Source: Sphingomonas folli
Lineage (GTDB): Bacteria; Pseudomonadota; Alphaproteobacteria; Sphingomonadales; Sphingomonadaceae
Assembly (NCBI RefSeq): GCF_019429525.1
Contig: NZ_JAHXZL010000003.1
Span: forward strand, 124,001 to 188,000
Direction of reading: 5' to 3'
DNA: 64,000 nt
Part shown: positions 9,223 to 17,600 of the stretch, one piece after another
How the letters are laid out: the number at the start of each line of letters is the position of its first letter
How positions within the stretch are numbered: the stretch's first letter is position 1
The notes under the pieces: model-generated
Told to the model about the DNA's origin: nothing
The model's database searches: none
Seen by the model: only the letters and a program-made list of their open reading frames with translations
Program-made: the position numbers and the translations under genes

Positions 9223-10368
9223 TCACTTCACTCCTCGGAAGTAACGGTGGGGAACGAACGGCATCGGCGCGACGGTGGCGCGGTGCGGCTTGCCGCGCTG
9301 CGACAACGTCACCGCCGTGCCGGGTGCGGCGAGCGCCGCCGGAACATAGGCCATCGCGATCGGCGCGCCGACGCTCGGCGCGAAACCGCCGCTGGTGACG
9401 CGACCGACGGCCGCGCCCGACTCGTCGACCACGCTCGCGCCCTCGCGCACCGGCTGGCGCCCCTCGACCAGGAGGCCGACGCGGCGCAGCGCGGCACCCG
9501 CCTCGCGCTCGGCGAGCACGCGCGCGGCACCCGGGAAATCCGCCGCCTCGCGCCGCCGCTTCGCGAGCGCGAAGCCGAGATCGGCCATCACCGGCGTGGT
9601 CGTGGGATCGAGGTCGTGCCCGTAGAGCGGCAGCCCCGCCTCGAGCCGCAGCGAGTCGCGCGCGCCCAGACCGATCGGCCTCACCTCGGGCTGCGCCACG
9701 AGGGCGTCCGCCAGCGCCACCGCGGCCTCGGCGGGGACCGAGATCTCGACGCCGTCCTCGCCGGTGTAGCCCGAACGGCTGATCCACAGCGGATGCCCCT
9801 GCCACTCGAACGCGCCCGCCTGCATGAACACCAGCGCGTCGACGCCAGGGACCAACCGCGCGACCGCGGCGACCGCCTCGGGACCCTGCACCGCGAGCAG
9901 CGCGTGCTCCTCCATCAGGTTGAGCGTGATCTCGTCGGGCAGGCGCTCGATCATGTGAGCGACGTCGTCGTACTTGGTCGCGCCGTTGACGACCATGTAG
10001 ACGCGGTCCGCCGCCTGGGGAGTCAGCATCAGGTCGTCGAGCACGCCGCCCTGATCGTCGAGCAGCAGCGAGTAGCGCGCCTTGTCGAGCGGCGCGTCGC
10101 CGATCGCGGCGGGCATCAGCGCCTCCAGCGCGGTCGCCACGCCCGGGCCGGTGATGCTGAGCTGGCCCATGTGGCTGACGTCGAACAGCCCGGCGTGCTC
10201 GCGCGTCCAGAGATGCTCGGCCATGATGCCCTCGTACTGGACGGGCATGTGATAGCCGGCGAACTCGACCATGCGCGCGCCTTGCCGGCGGTGCCAGGCG
10301 TCGAGCGGGAGGGTGAGGATCTCGATCGGCTCGAGGTCGTCGTCGGTGTCCAGGACCGGGTCGCTCAT
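9223..10368 (-). CDS. gcvT: Glycine cleavage system T protein (aminomethyltransferase)
   Basis: Aminomethyltransferase, 381 residues. It transfers the one-carbon unit from H-protein-bound aminomethyl to tetrahydrofolate, giving 5,10-methylene-THF and ammonia. Family motifs are [32 protein letters not shown] and the C-terminal AMAYVPAAL. Residues 1-20 (about [20 protein letters not shown]) form a short acidic extension before the usual start. ATG at 10368 is preferred over ATG 10374 because GGA lies 7 nt upstream of it; a GTG at 10437 falls in the riboswitch and is unlikely. It is the first gene of the gcv operon, directly after the glycine riboswitch. Confidence 0.96.
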   Translation of the reverse strand: MSDPVLDTDDDLEPIEILTLPLDAWHRRQGARMVEFAGYHMPVQYEGIMAEHLWTREHAGLFDVSHMGQLSITGPGVATALEALMPAAIGDAPLDKARYSLLLDDQGGVLDDLMLTPQAADRVYMVVNGATKYDDVAHMIERLPDEITLNLMEEHALLAVQGPEAVAAVARLVPGVDALVFMQAGAFEWQGHPLWISRSGYTGEDGVEISVPAEAAVALADALVAQPEVRPIGLGARDSLRLEAGLPLYGHDLDPTTTPVMADLGFALAKRRREAADFPGAARVLAEREAGAALRRVGLLVEGRQPVREGASVVDESGAAVGRVTSGGFAPSVGAPIAMAYVPAALAAPGTAVTLSQRGKPHRATVAPMPFVPHRYFRGVK

Positions 10369-10425
10369 GATCATGTCCGTACGTGCGAGGGCGTATCGCG
10401 CCGGCTGCCCGACACCGATCCGTTC

Positions 10426-10626
10426 CCCCTCTGTCACGGGACCTGAGAGCTTTCCCCGGTCAACACCGGGTTACCCCTTCGGTGGGTGGCGCGACCTCAC
10501 GGGAGCGCGCCGCCGCTTTCCAGAGCGTCGATACAGGCCGGCGCGGTCCCTGCTGCCTGAGAGATTCCGGGGTGGTTGCTCCTTCGGCGGCGGCTCGCGG
10601 CCTCGAAGGCCAGCCGCACTCTCCCG
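10426..10626 (-). promoter_or_regulatory. Tandem glycine riboswitch upstream of gcvT
   Basis: Two glycine aptamers in series lie on the minus strand just before gcvT. Aptamer 1 runs from GGGAGAGTGCGGCTGG near 10626 through GCCGCCGAAGGAGCAA and TCTCTCAGGCA to the linker near 10518. Aptamer 2 runs from about 10516 through ACCCACCGAAGGGGTAA and GCTCTCAGGTCCC to GTGACAGAGGGGG near 10426. The paired CCGAAGG-AA and CTCTCAGG cores are diagnostic of the class. Glycine binding is known to raise gcv expression in this arrangement, so catabolism is induced by substrate. About 55 nt separate it from the gcvT start; I do not see an obvious terminator stem. Confidence 0.93.
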
Positions 10627-10777
10627 CGCCTGCCCATGCCGGTCGCCCGGCATCGACGTCCCGCTGCTCTACGGCAAGCGCGGGCTGTGTCAATCGCGTT
10701 CGCGGCGCGACGGCGACCGCGCGGCGGGGCCGTGCTCGTGCTACGGTGTTTGCACAACAGGAGAAGGAGCAGCTCGC

Positions 10778-11041
10778 ATGGACACCGCCACCTCGCCCGC
10801 CGTCGATCGCATCGCGCGCGTGCTCGCCGGGCAGCATCTCAGCGCCAACGGCCACGGCGAGTCCGAGTCGGCCTCGGCGCAGGTAGCGGCCACGTGGCGG
10901 GACTATCGCGACGACGCCATCGCGGTGCTGCACACGCTGCGCGCGCCCAGCCCGGCGATGGCGGCGGCGGGCGATGTCGCCGTGTGGGAGCGGATGGTGC
11001 TCGCCGCGATCGCCGAGGCGAAACCCGGTATCGTCATGTGA
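10778..11041 (+). CDS. Small conserved-looking hypothetical protein
   Basis: An 87-residue protein of unknown function, starting MDTATSPAVDRIARVLAGQH. It is mostly helical with no signal peptide or membrane segment. A strong ribosome site (GGAGAAGGAG) lies 8 nt before the ATG at 10778, and codon use is like its neighbours, so I consider it real. Features are SASAQVAATWRDYRDDAIAVLHTLR in two halves and a C-terminal VWERMVLAAIAEAK helix. It is divergent from the gcv operon; no functional link is visible. Confidence 0.75.
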   Translation: MDTATSPAVDRIARVLAGQHLSANGHGESESASAQVAATWRDYRDDAIAVLHTLRAPSPAMAAAGDVAVWERMVLAAIAEAKPGIVM

Positions 11042-11122
11042 CACCGACTTCCCGGATCCGCCACCAAGGATAACATCAGGATAGAATGCTCATCAAAGCA
11101 TCGATCGCAGATCCGCCGACAA

Positions 11123-11151
11123 TTAACTGAATAGGCGAGCCGAAATACAAT
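11123..11151 (+). promoter_or_regulatory. Candidate sigma-70 promoter for the PEP-CTERM gene
   Basis: TTAACT (4 of 6 to the -35 consensus) and TACAAT (5 of 6 to the -10) are spaced by exactly 17 bp, in an unusually AT-rich stretch about 80 bp upstream of the GTG start at 11233. Confidence 0.5.
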
Positions 11152-11232
11152 AAGTCCCGGCCGCCTCTCGCCTACCCTCCATCCGCTCTACATTGGAGCG
11201 CGTCGATCCGACGTGCGTCAACGGAGGATGAA

Positions 11233-11814
11233 GTGGGAAGAAGAAGGCGTTCTTACGTGGTCGCGGCATTCGCAATCGTGGCGACACCGGCTTGTGCGAC
11301 GGATATCAAATTCTCATTCGAGGGCACCCAGCTGACAGGCGTGTTGTATGGCCTGACCGACGGCGGCACGTCGACGCCGACAAACGTCGTCTTCACCTCG
11401 GCGCCCTACAACATCACGCTCGACAAGCAGCTTAAGTTATACAACGGCCGTCCCACCGCCAAATTTCCCGGGGTCACGCTCAGCGGCGGGGCTGTCACCG
11501 CTGCCCAGGTGAAATTGAGCATGAGTGACGAGAATCAGTCCAGGGTGACCTTGCTGATGAAATCGACGACGACGCCCGGAGAGATCATGGGCGATCTGGA
11601 CTTCAGCGAGCATTATAGTGACGGCACCGACGGCGGCTGGAAGATGGTTCATGCCCCGGTTCACTTCACCGTGCTCGGCTCCTCGGGCACTCAACCGCTC
11701 CGGTCGGCTGTTCCCGAGCCGTCGAGCTGGACCCTCATGATCCTCGGCTTCGGGATCATCGGTTACACGAGCCGCTACCGCGGCCAGCGCCGTCGCGGTA
11801 CGCAGCTGGCCTGA
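11233..11814 (+). CDS. PEPxxWA-CTERM sorting-domain protein
   Basis: Exported protein of 193 residues. It begins with a basic n-region and hydrophobic core (VVAAFAIVATPACA), then a beta-rich body starting TDIKFSFEGTQLTGVLYG, and ends with the tripartite sorting tail. The tail is VPEPSSWTLMILGFG, a hydrophobic helix and a basic end (RYRGQRRRG). The tail is the PEPxxW subclass common in sphingomonads and is known to be recognised and cleaved by an exosortase in the inner membrane, releasing the protein to the surface or matrix. The start is GTG at 11233 after CGGAGGATGAA. The body matches no enzyme that I recognise. No exosortase is in the window. Confidence 0.88.
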   Translation: MGRRRRSYVVAAFAIVATPACATDIKFSFEGTQLTGVLYGLTDGGTSTPTNVVFTSAPYNITLDKQLKLYNGRPTAKFPGVTLSGGAVTAAQVKLSMSDENQSRVTLLMKSTTTPGEIMGDLDFSEHYSDGTDGGWKMVHAPVHFTVLGSSGTQPLRSAVPEPSSWTLMILGFGIIGYTSRYRGQRRRGTQLA

Positions 11815-11865
11815 GGGAACCGGTCGTCGAGGGAGAGGAACCGACGACGGGGCGAGAGGAGCGCG

Positions 11866-13077
11866 CTACGACGCCGGGCAGGCGCGGGAGCCGCGCGCCG
11901 CGCCACGTCGCTCCACCGCCGCCGAGAGCCCCAGGACTGCCAGCCCGCATACCGCCAGCAGCGCGCCGACCCAGCCGGTCGAGGTCCAACCGTAACCGGC
12001 GGCGATGACGATGCCGCCGAGCCACGGCCCCAGTGCGTTGGCCGTGTTGAACGCCGAGTGGTTGAGCGCGGCCGCCAGCGCCTGCGCGTCGCCCGCCACG
12101 TCCATCAGCCGGGTCTGCAGCACGCTGCCGAGCGAACCGCCCACGCCGATCGCGAACATCACGACCAGCACCGCCCAGAGATGCGGCGCGGCGAGCGGCC
12201 AGAGCAGCAGCGCGACCAGGCTCCACACCAGCACCGCCGCGGCGGTGGGCAGCAGCGCGCGATCGGCGAAGCGCGGGACGACGATGTTGCCCAGCGTCAT
12301 GCCGACGCCGAAGGTCATCAGCGCGAGCGGCACCAACCGCGGCCCGACCTGGGTCACCGCCGCCATCGTGTCGGCCAGATAGGTGTAGACCGCGAACAGG
12401 CCGCCGAAGCCGATCGCGCCGATGCCGAGCGTCAGCCACACCTGAGGGCGACGCAGCGCGCCCAGCTCGCGCAGCGGGCTCGCCGCCGGGTCGCCGCGGT
12501 CGCGCGGCGCGAAGGCGGCGACCAACCCCGCGGTCAGCCCCGCCAGCGCGGCGACGACGATGAAGCAGGAGCGCCAGCCGATCACCTGCCCCATCAGGTT
12601 GGCGAGCGGGACGCCGACGATCGTCGCCACCGTCAGGCCGAGCATCACCCGCGCCACCGCCTGGGTTCGCTTGCCCTGCTCCACCAGCGAGGCGGCGACC
12701 AGCATGGCGATGCCGAAATAGGCGCCGTGCGGCAGCCCGGCGAGGAAGCGCGCGACCATCATGGTCGAGTAGCTCGGGGCGATCGCCGACAGCGCGTTGC
12801 CGAGTGCGAACAGCGTCATCAGCGCGATCAGCAGCGTGCGCCGCGCCAGCCGCGCGCCCAGCACCGCGAGCGTCGGCGCGCCCACCACCACACCCAAAGC
12901 GTAAGCGCTGATGACGTGACCGGCGGTCGGCGCGTCGACGTGGAGGCTGCGCGCCATGTCGGGCAACAGGCTCATCGTCGCGAACTCGGTCGTGCCGATC
13001 GCGAACCCGCCGACCGCGAGCGACAGATGGATCAGGCCGACGGGCGCGCGGCGCACATCGGTGATGGCGGTCGCCAT
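11866..13077 (-). CDS. MFS transporter, DHA1-type drug or nucleoside efflux
   Basis: Twelve-helix major facilitator protein, 403 residues. The N-terminus reads LSLAVGGFAIGTTEFATMSLLPDMA, typical of the AraJ/PbuE/YdhP-like DHA1 group. The loop 2-3 motif A appears as GARLARRTLL, and helix 5 motif C-like sequence as VPLANLMGQVIGWRSCF. Such proteins use the proton gradient to export drugs, sugars or purine nucleosides from the inner membrane; the substrate here is unknown. ATG at 13077 is the first sensible start. It stands alone between a convergent PEP-CTERM gene and the tandem sugar dehydrogenase gene. Confidence 0.9.
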   Translation of the reverse strand: MATAITDVRRAPVGLIHLSLAVGGFAIGTTEFATMSLLPDMARSLHVDAPTAGHVISAYALGVVVGAPTLAVLGARLARRTLLIALMTLFALGNALSAIAPSYSTMMVARFLAGLPHGAYFGIAMLVAASLVEQGKRTQAVARVMLGLTVATIVGVPLANLMGQVIGWRSCFIVVAALAGLTAGLVAAFAPRDRGDPAASPLRELGALRRPQVWLTLGIGAIGFGGLFAVYTYLADTMAAVTQVGPRLVPLALMTFGVGMTLGNIVVPRFADRALLPTAAAVLVWSLVALLLWPLAAPHLWAVLVVMFAIGVGGSLGSVLQTRLMDVAGDAQALAAALNHSAFNTANALGPWLGGIVIAAGYGWTSTGWVGALLAVCGLAVLGLSAAVERRGAARGSRACPAS

Positions 13078-13195
13078 GTAGAGTCCCCGGTTGATGATGC
13101 TGTGTCCGGGTCAGCTGGCGATTGTGCAGTGCAGCGTCAAGAGCGATGAGCGATCGCCGGGTCGACGCGGCCGCGGCGGCGCTTCTCGCCAAACG

Positions 13196-14341
13196 TCACC
13201 CCTCTCTTTCCTTCGGCGTGAGCTTCAGCAGCCGCCCCTCACCTTTGTCGCCGCCGTCCTCAAGCACCCAGATCGCGCCGTCCGGCCCCTGCTCCACCTC
13301 GCGGATCCGCGCGCCCATGCGCCACTGGTCGCCCTTGCGCGCGGCGGTGCCGTCCACGTCGACGCGCACCAGCGACTGGGACGAGAGCCCGCCGATGAAG
13401 GCGTCGCCGCGCCACTGCGGGAACAGCGCGCCCGAGTAGATCATCAGCCCGCCCGGCGAGATCACCGGGTTCCACCAGACCTTGGGCGCCTCATAGCCGT
13501 CGCCGGCGCGATGGTCGGGGATGTCGCGCCCGTCATAGTGCGAGCCGTTCGAGGCATGAGGCCAACCGTAATTGCGCCCCGGCAGCACCAGATTGACCTC
13601 GTCGCCGCCCTTGGGGCCCATCTCCTGCTGCCACAGGTTGCCGGCGCGATCGAACGCGAGGCCGAGCAGGTTGCGATGGCCGTAGCTCCACACCTCCGGC
13701 AGGAAGCCCTGCGCCGCGAGCGGGTTGCCCGGCGCGGGCGCGCCATCCGGTGTGAGCCGCAGCACCTTGCCGAGCGAGGCGCGCTTGTCCTGCGCGGGTG
13801 TGAACTTCTGTCGGTCGCCCGCGGTGAAGAACAGATAGCGGCCGTCGGGCGAGAAGGCGATCCGACCCGAGAAATGCCCGTCGCCCTCGACCAGCGGCGT
13901 GGCGCGGTAGAGCGTCTCGATGCGGGTCAGCTGCTCCGCGCCCGCGGCGCCCGACAGCGTGCCGCGCGCGAGCACCACGCCCTTGCCGCCCGCGCCCACG
14001 GCGGAATAGCTGAGGTAGACGCGGCGGCTGCGCGCGAAGTCGGGCGCGAGCACCACGTCCATGAGGCCGCCCTGCCCCGCGGAACTGACCGGCAGCGTCG
14101 CGATCGTCCGGCGCGCCGCGCCGTCGGCGGCGACCAGCAGGAGCTGCCCCGCTTTCTCGGTCACCAGCATCCGCCCGTCGGGCAGGAAGGTCATCGCCCA
14201 GGGCGAGTCGAAGTCGGCCACCGGCGTGACCGTGAAGGGCGGCGTGTCCTGCGCCGCGGCGGACGCGGCGCTCGCCGGCAGCGCGAGGGCGAGGGCCAGG
14301 ACGGTGAGGGCGGGGGCGGGGGCGGGGCAACTTCTGGTCAT
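13196..14341 (-). CDS. PQQ-dependent sugar dehydrogenase (Asd/YliI-like)
   Basis: Soluble periplasmic aldose dehydrogenase of the six-bladed beta-propeller PQQ family (E. coli YliI type), 381 residues. A signal peptide (TVLALALALPASAASAAAQ) is followed by family stretches FDSPWAMTFLPDGRMLVTEK, GLMDVVLAPDF, EVWSYGHRNLLGLAFD and GPKGGDEVNLVLPGRNYGWP. The H-R-N and the D-E-V-N/G-W motifs line the PQQ and calcium site in relatives. Known members oxidise aldose sugars to lactones using PQQ, passing electrons to the respiratory chain. GGGAG lies 7 nt before the ATG. No PQQ biosynthesis genes are in the window. Confidence 0.93.
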   Translation of the reverse strand: MTRSCPAPAPALTVLALALALPASAASAAAQDTPPFTVTPVADFDSPWAMTFLPDGRMLVTEKAGQLLLVAADGAARRTIATLPVSSAGQGGLMDVVLAPDFARSRRVYLSYSAVGAGGKGVVLARGTLSGAAGAEQLTRIETLYRATPLVEGDGHFSGRIAFSPDGRYLFFTAGDRQKFTPAQDKRASLGKVLRLTPDGAPAPGNPLAAQGFLPEVWSYGHRNLLGLAFDRAGNLWQQEMGPKGGDEVNLVLPGRNYGWPHASNGSHYDGRDIPDHRAGDGYEAPKVWWNPVISPGGLMIYSGALFPQWRGDAFIGGLSSQSLVRVDVDGTAARKGDQWRMGARIREVEQGPDGAIWVLEDGGDKGEGRLLKLTPKEREG

Positions 14342-14487
14342 CTGAGATCTCCCGGTTCACCGGCGAGAGCGGCGCCCGCGGCGAGAAGCGGACGTAGCCG
14401 AGTGCACGGCGCCACTTAAGCGGCCGGTGCGCCTGGCCACGCTTCGTTACAGGAGGGCGGGATTTTACCGGCGTGTCACCCTCGTGC

Positions 14488-14516
14488 TTGCGACACGGCG
14501 GAGACGCCGCTATATC
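14488..14516 (+). promoter_or_regulatory. Candidate sigma-70 promoter of the rimP-nusA-infB operon
   Basis: TTGCGA and TATATC are separated by exactly 17 bp, about 90 bp upstream of rimP and pointing into the operon. The spacer itself is a small inverted repeat (GGCG-gaga-CGCC). It is the best promoter-like sequence in the 261-bp divergent gap between the sugar dehydrogenase gene and rimP. Confidence 0.6.
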
Positions 14517-14602
14517 CGTCGTGCTTTCTCTTACATCGTGAGGTGCAAGGGGCTGCGGGGCTCGCTCCGCGGCGGCGAACAACGCATGTCCGGCAGGTGC
14601 AC

Positions 14603-15187
14603 TTGAGCGACAACGACGCCCTCTACCGACTGATCGAGCCCGAGGCGCAGACGCTGGGCTTCGCGCTGGTGCGCGTGCGGCTGTTCGGCAGGGACGACGA
14701 GCGCACGCTCCAGGTGATGGCCGAGCGCCCCGACACGCGCCAGCTGACGATCGACGACTGCGCCGAGTTGTCGCGGCGACTATCAGACAAGCTCGACGAG
14801 CTTGAGGCGGAGGAGCGCGATCCGATCGAGGGCGCGTATCGGCTGGAGGTGTCATCCCCCGGCATCGACCGGCCGCTGACCCGTCGCCAGGACTTCGCCG
14901 ACTGGTCGGGCCATGAGGCACGGATCGTGCTCACCGAGGCGGTCGACGGGCAGAAGCAGTTCAAGGGCGAGCTGGAAGGCATCGACGTCGACGGCTCGAT
15001 CGCGATCCGCCACCCGCGCACCGGCGAGGTGGCGCAGGTGCCCTTCGCGCTGATCGCCGACGCCAAGCTGGTGCTCACCGACCGGCTGATCGCCGCGACC
15101 GTGCCGCTCTCGATGGAGGGCGCCGACGAAGAGATAGAGGACATGTCCGCGGACGCGGACACCGTGGAAGAAGAGGAATCGAACTGA
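14603..15187 (+). CDS. rimP: Ribosome maturation factor RimP
   Basis: Cytosolic factor for late 30S subunit assembly, 194 residues. The sequence shows the alpha-beta N-domain (LIEPEAQTLGFALVRVRLFG) and the signature LEVSSPGIDRPLTRRQDFADWSGHE, then the SH3-like C-domain (FKGELEGIDVDGSIAIRH). A strongly acidic tail (GADEEIEDMSADADTVEEEE) is typical of alphaproteobacterial RimP. I chose TTG at 14603 with AGG five bases upstream; GTG at 14597 is a close alternative. The stop overlaps the nusA start as TGATG, so the two are translationally coupled. Confidence 0.95.
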   Translation: MSDNDALYRLIEPEAQTLGFALVRVRLFGRDDERTLQVMAERPDTRQLTIDDCAELSRRLSDKLDELEAEERDPIEGAYRLEVSSPGIDRPLTRRQDFADWSGHEARIVLTEAVDGQKQFKGELEGIDVDGSIAIRHPRTGEVAQVPFALIADAKLVLTDRLIAATVPLSMEGADEEIEDMSADADTVEEEESN

Positions 15188-16848
15188 TGGCCACCGGGGT
15201 CACCGCCAACCGTGCCGAGCTGATCGCGATCGCCAACTCGGTCGCGTCGGAGAAGATGATCGACAAGGCGATCGTCATCGAGGCGATGGAGGACGCGATC
15301 CAACGCGCCGCGCGGACGCGCTACGGCCAGGAGATGGACATCCGCGCCAAGCTCGATCCCAACAACGGCGACCTGCGACTGTGGCGCGTCGTCGAGGTGG
15401 TCGAGCTGGTCGACGACATCTACAAGCAGGTCGACGTCGCCGGCGCGCAGAAGCTGCAGCCGGGCGCGAGCGTCGGCGACTATCTGGTCGACCCGCTGCC
15501 GCCGATCGAGTTCGGCCGCATCCAGGCGCAGGCCGCCAAGCAGACGATCTTCCAGAAGGTGCGCGACGCTGAGCGCGAGCGCCAATACGAGGAGTTCAAG
15601 GACCGCGCCGGCGAGATCATCACCGGCGTCGTCAAGCGGGTCGAGTTCGGCCATATCGTCGTCGACCTCGGCCGCGCCGAGGGCGTGATCCGCCGCGACG
15701 CGCAGATCCCGCGCGAGGTGGTGCGCGTCAACGACCGCATCCGCTCGCTGATCCTGAAGGTGGTGCGCGAGAACCGCGGTCCGCAGATCTTCCTCAGCCG
15801 CGCGCACCCGGACTTCATGAAGAAGCTGTTCGCGCAGGAAGTGCCCGAGATCTACGACGGCATCATCGAGATCAAGGCCGCCGCGCGCGATCCGGGCAGC
15901 CGCGCCAAGATCGGCGTGATCTCGCACGATTCGAGCATCGACCCGGTCGGCGCGTGCGTCGGCATGAAGGGCAGCCGCGTGCAGGCGGTGGTGCAGGAGA
16001 TGCAGGGCGAGAAGATCGACATCATCCCCTGGTCGCCGGATACCGCCACGTTCGTCGTCAACGCGCTCCAGCCGGCCAACGTCGCGCGCGTGGTGATCGA
16101 CGAGGAGGAGGACCGCATCGAGGTGGTCGTGCCCGACGATCAGCTGAGCCTCGCGATCGGCCGCCGCGGCCAGAACGTTCGGCTCGCCTCGCAGCTCACC
16201 GCCAAGGCGATCGACATCCTCACCGAGACCGACGCCAGCGAGAAGCGCCAGCAGGAGTTCGTGAAGAATTCCGAGCTGTTCCAGAACGAGCTCGACGTCG
16301 ACGAGACGCTGGCGCAGCTGCTGGTGGCCGAGGGCTTCGGCGCGCTGGAAGAGGTCGCCTATGTCGAGCTCGACGAGCTCGCCGGGATCGAGGGCTTCGA
16401 CGAGGATCTCGCGCAGGAGTTGCAAAGCCGCGCGCAGGAGGCGCTCGACCGTCGCGAGCAGGCCGCGCGCGAGGAGCGCCAGGCGCTGGGCGTCGAGGAC
16501 GCGCTGGCCGAGCTGCCGTATCTCACCGAGGCGATGCTGGTCACGCTCGGCAAGGCCGGCATCAAGACGCTCGACGACCTGGCGGACCTCGCCACCGACG
16601 AGCTGGTCGAGAAGAAGCGCGCCGAGCCGCGCCGGCGCAACGACGAGGCGCCGCGCCGCGACTCGCGCAACGACGGCCGCGGCAACGGCGGCGTGCTGGG
16701 CGAATATGGGCTGAGCGACGAGCAGGGCAATGAGATCATCATGGCCGCGCGCGCGCATTGGTTCGAGGACGAGGGCGGCGCGGCGGATGGGTCGGCCGAC
16801 GCCGACGCCGCCGGCGACGAGCATGCCGAGCAGGAGACGGAGGCCTGA
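15187..16848 (+). CDS. nusA: Transcription termination/antitermination protein NusA
   Basis: RNA polymerase-bound elongation factor that modulates pausing, termination and antitermination, 553 residues. Order seen: N-terminal RNAP-binding domain (1-125), S1 domain from about 135 (GEIITGVVKRVEFGHIVVDLG), two KH domains with GMKGSRVQAVVQEMQGEKID and GRRGQNVRLASQLT, then two helix-hairpin-helix acidic repeats (LLVAEGFGALEEVAYVELDE and a second around 455-490). The acidic C-terminus (GGAADGSADADAAGDEH) is usual for this class. It overlaps rimP upstream and a tautomerase gene downstream, both by one base in TGATG. Confidence 0.97.
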   Translation: MATGVTANRAELIAIANSVASEKMIDKAIVIEAMEDAIQRAARTRYGQEMDIRAKLDPNNGDLRLWRVVEVVELVDDIYKQVDVAGAQKLQPGASVGDYLVDPLPPIEFGRIQAQAAKQTIFQKVRDAERERQYEEFKDRAGEIITGVVKRVEFGHIVVDLGRAEGVIRRDAQIPREVVRVNDRIRSLILKVVRENRGPQIFLSRAHPDFMKKLFAQEVPEIYDGIIEIKAAARDPGSRAKIGVISHDSSIDPVGACVGMKGSRVQAVVQEMQGEKIDIIPWSPDTATFVVNALQPANVARVVIDEEEDRIEVVVPDDQLSLAIGRRGQNVRLASQLTAKAIDILTETDASEKRQQEFVKNSELFQNELDVDETLAQLLVAEGFGALEEVAYVELDELAGIEGFDEDLAQELQSRAQEALDRREQAAREERQALGVEDALAELPYLTEAMLVTLGKAGIKTLDDLADLATDELVEKKRAEPRRRNDEAPRRDSRNDGRGNGGVLGEYGLSDEQGNEIIMAARAHWFEDEGGAADGSADADAAGDEHAEQETEA

Positions 16849-17096
16849 TGCCGTTCGTCTCGATCCGATTGGCGGGAAGCGCGACGCGCGAGCAGAAGGC
16901 GGGGATCGTGGCCGATGTCACGTCCTCGCTGGTGACGCGGCTGGGCAAGAACCCGGCCGCGGTGCAGGTCGTGATCGAGGAAGTGTCGACCGAGAATTAC
17001 GGCGCGGGCGGGCAGCTGCTCGCCGACCGCGACGCGGGCGCGGCACCTGCCGCGTCTTCCAACCAGGGAGACGCGCATGCGGCACCCGGGCAATGA
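16848..17096 (+). CDS. 4-oxalocrotonate tautomerase family protein
   Basis: Small tautomerase-fold protein, 82 residues. After Met removal the N-terminal residue would be the catalytic proline (MPFVSIRLAG). The helix REQKAGIVADVTSSLVTRLG and strand VQVVIEEVSTENYGAGG match 4-OT monomers, normally about 62 residues. Here a 20-residue Ala/Gly-rich tail follows LLADRDAG. Members interconvert keto and enol acids, but many have unknown substrates. It is fused to the nusA message by a TGATG overlap, which is odd for a catabolic-type enzyme. No other catabolic gene is near. Confidence 0.85.
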   Translation: MPFVSIRLAGSATREQKAGIVADVTSSLVTRLGKNPAAVQVVIEEVSTENYGAGGQLLADRDAGAAPAASSNQGDAHAAPGQ

Positions 17097-17130
17097 GACT
17101 CTAGGCGGTCTCGCGCAGTCGCTGGCTCAC

Positions 17131-17228
17131 CCGTCATCCCGGCCTTGTGCCGGGATCTACCGTGCCGCGCGCCCGCCGGCGGAGGCGCACGCGGACAAGT
17201 GGGCCCCGGAACAAGTCCGGGGTGACGG
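17131..17228. repeat. Palindromic repeat, family C, next to GIY-YIG gene
   Basis: A 98-bp imperfect palindrome between the tautomerase gene and the GIY-YIG gene. The left end CCGTCATCCCGG contains the hairpin TCCCGGC-cttgt-GCCGGGA; the right end contains CCCCGGA-acaag-TCCGGGG followed by TGACGG, which mirrors the left CCGTCA. A shorter relative (TTCATCCCGGA...TCCGGGATCC) lies at 25515-25541 downstream of rpsO. It looks like a REP/MITE-like intergenic element of sphingomonads. Confidence 0.8.
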
Positions 17229-17250
17229 CGCGAGTTGGGCTGACCGACTC

Positions 17251-17562
17251 TCACCCACGCAGCGGCGGCAAACCCAGACCGGCTGCCAAATCATCCCAAT
17301 GCGGATTGTCGCGCTCGATGAGGTTGAACTTCCACTGACGTGGCCATCGTTTGATGCGCTTCTCGGCGGCGATCGCGTCGACCATCATCTCGGCCGTCTC
17401 ATACCAGACGAGCCGCGTCACTTCGTGTCGCTTGGTGAAGCTGTCAGCGTTTCCGCAACGATGCTGCGCGACCCGCGCCGCCAACGCCGCCGTCACGCCG
17501 ACGTACAGAGTGCCATGACGCGCGCTCGCCAGCAGGTACACGCAGGGCACGCGTTCGCGCAT
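17251..17562 (-). CDS. GIY-YIG nuclease family protein
   Basis: Small stand-alone GIY-YIG domain protein, 103 residues, on the strand opposite to the surrounding operon. The core motif is VYLLASARHGTLYVGVT (the GIY and YIG elements are degenerate, here VYL and YVG), followed by a catalytic-type arginine and RVAQHR. Further motifs are FTKRHEVTRLVWYE, the putative metal glutamate in AAEKRIKRWPRQWKFNLIE, and NPHWDDLA. Relatives of about 95 residues are abundant and multi-copy in alphaproteobacteria; their role is unproven. GGAGG lies 7 nt before the ATG. A family C palindrome begins 22 bp after its stop. Confidence 0.9.
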   Translation of the reverse strand: MRERVPCVYLLASARHGTLYVGVTAALAARVAQHRCGNADSFTKRHEVTRLVWYETAEMMVDAIAAEKRIKRWPRQWKFNLIERDNPHWDDLAAGLGLPPLRG

Positions 17563-17600
17563 CGATGGGCCTCCCTCTTCATTATGGAGGAGGCGCTCGC

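Noticed and set aside
10369..10437. Longer gcvT from GTG 10437
   Set aside because: That GTG is part of the conserved 3' end of the second glycine aptamer.
14623..16824. 733-codon minus-strand frame opposite rimP and nusA
   Set aside because: Leu/Asp/His-rich nonsense antisense to two unmistakable genes.
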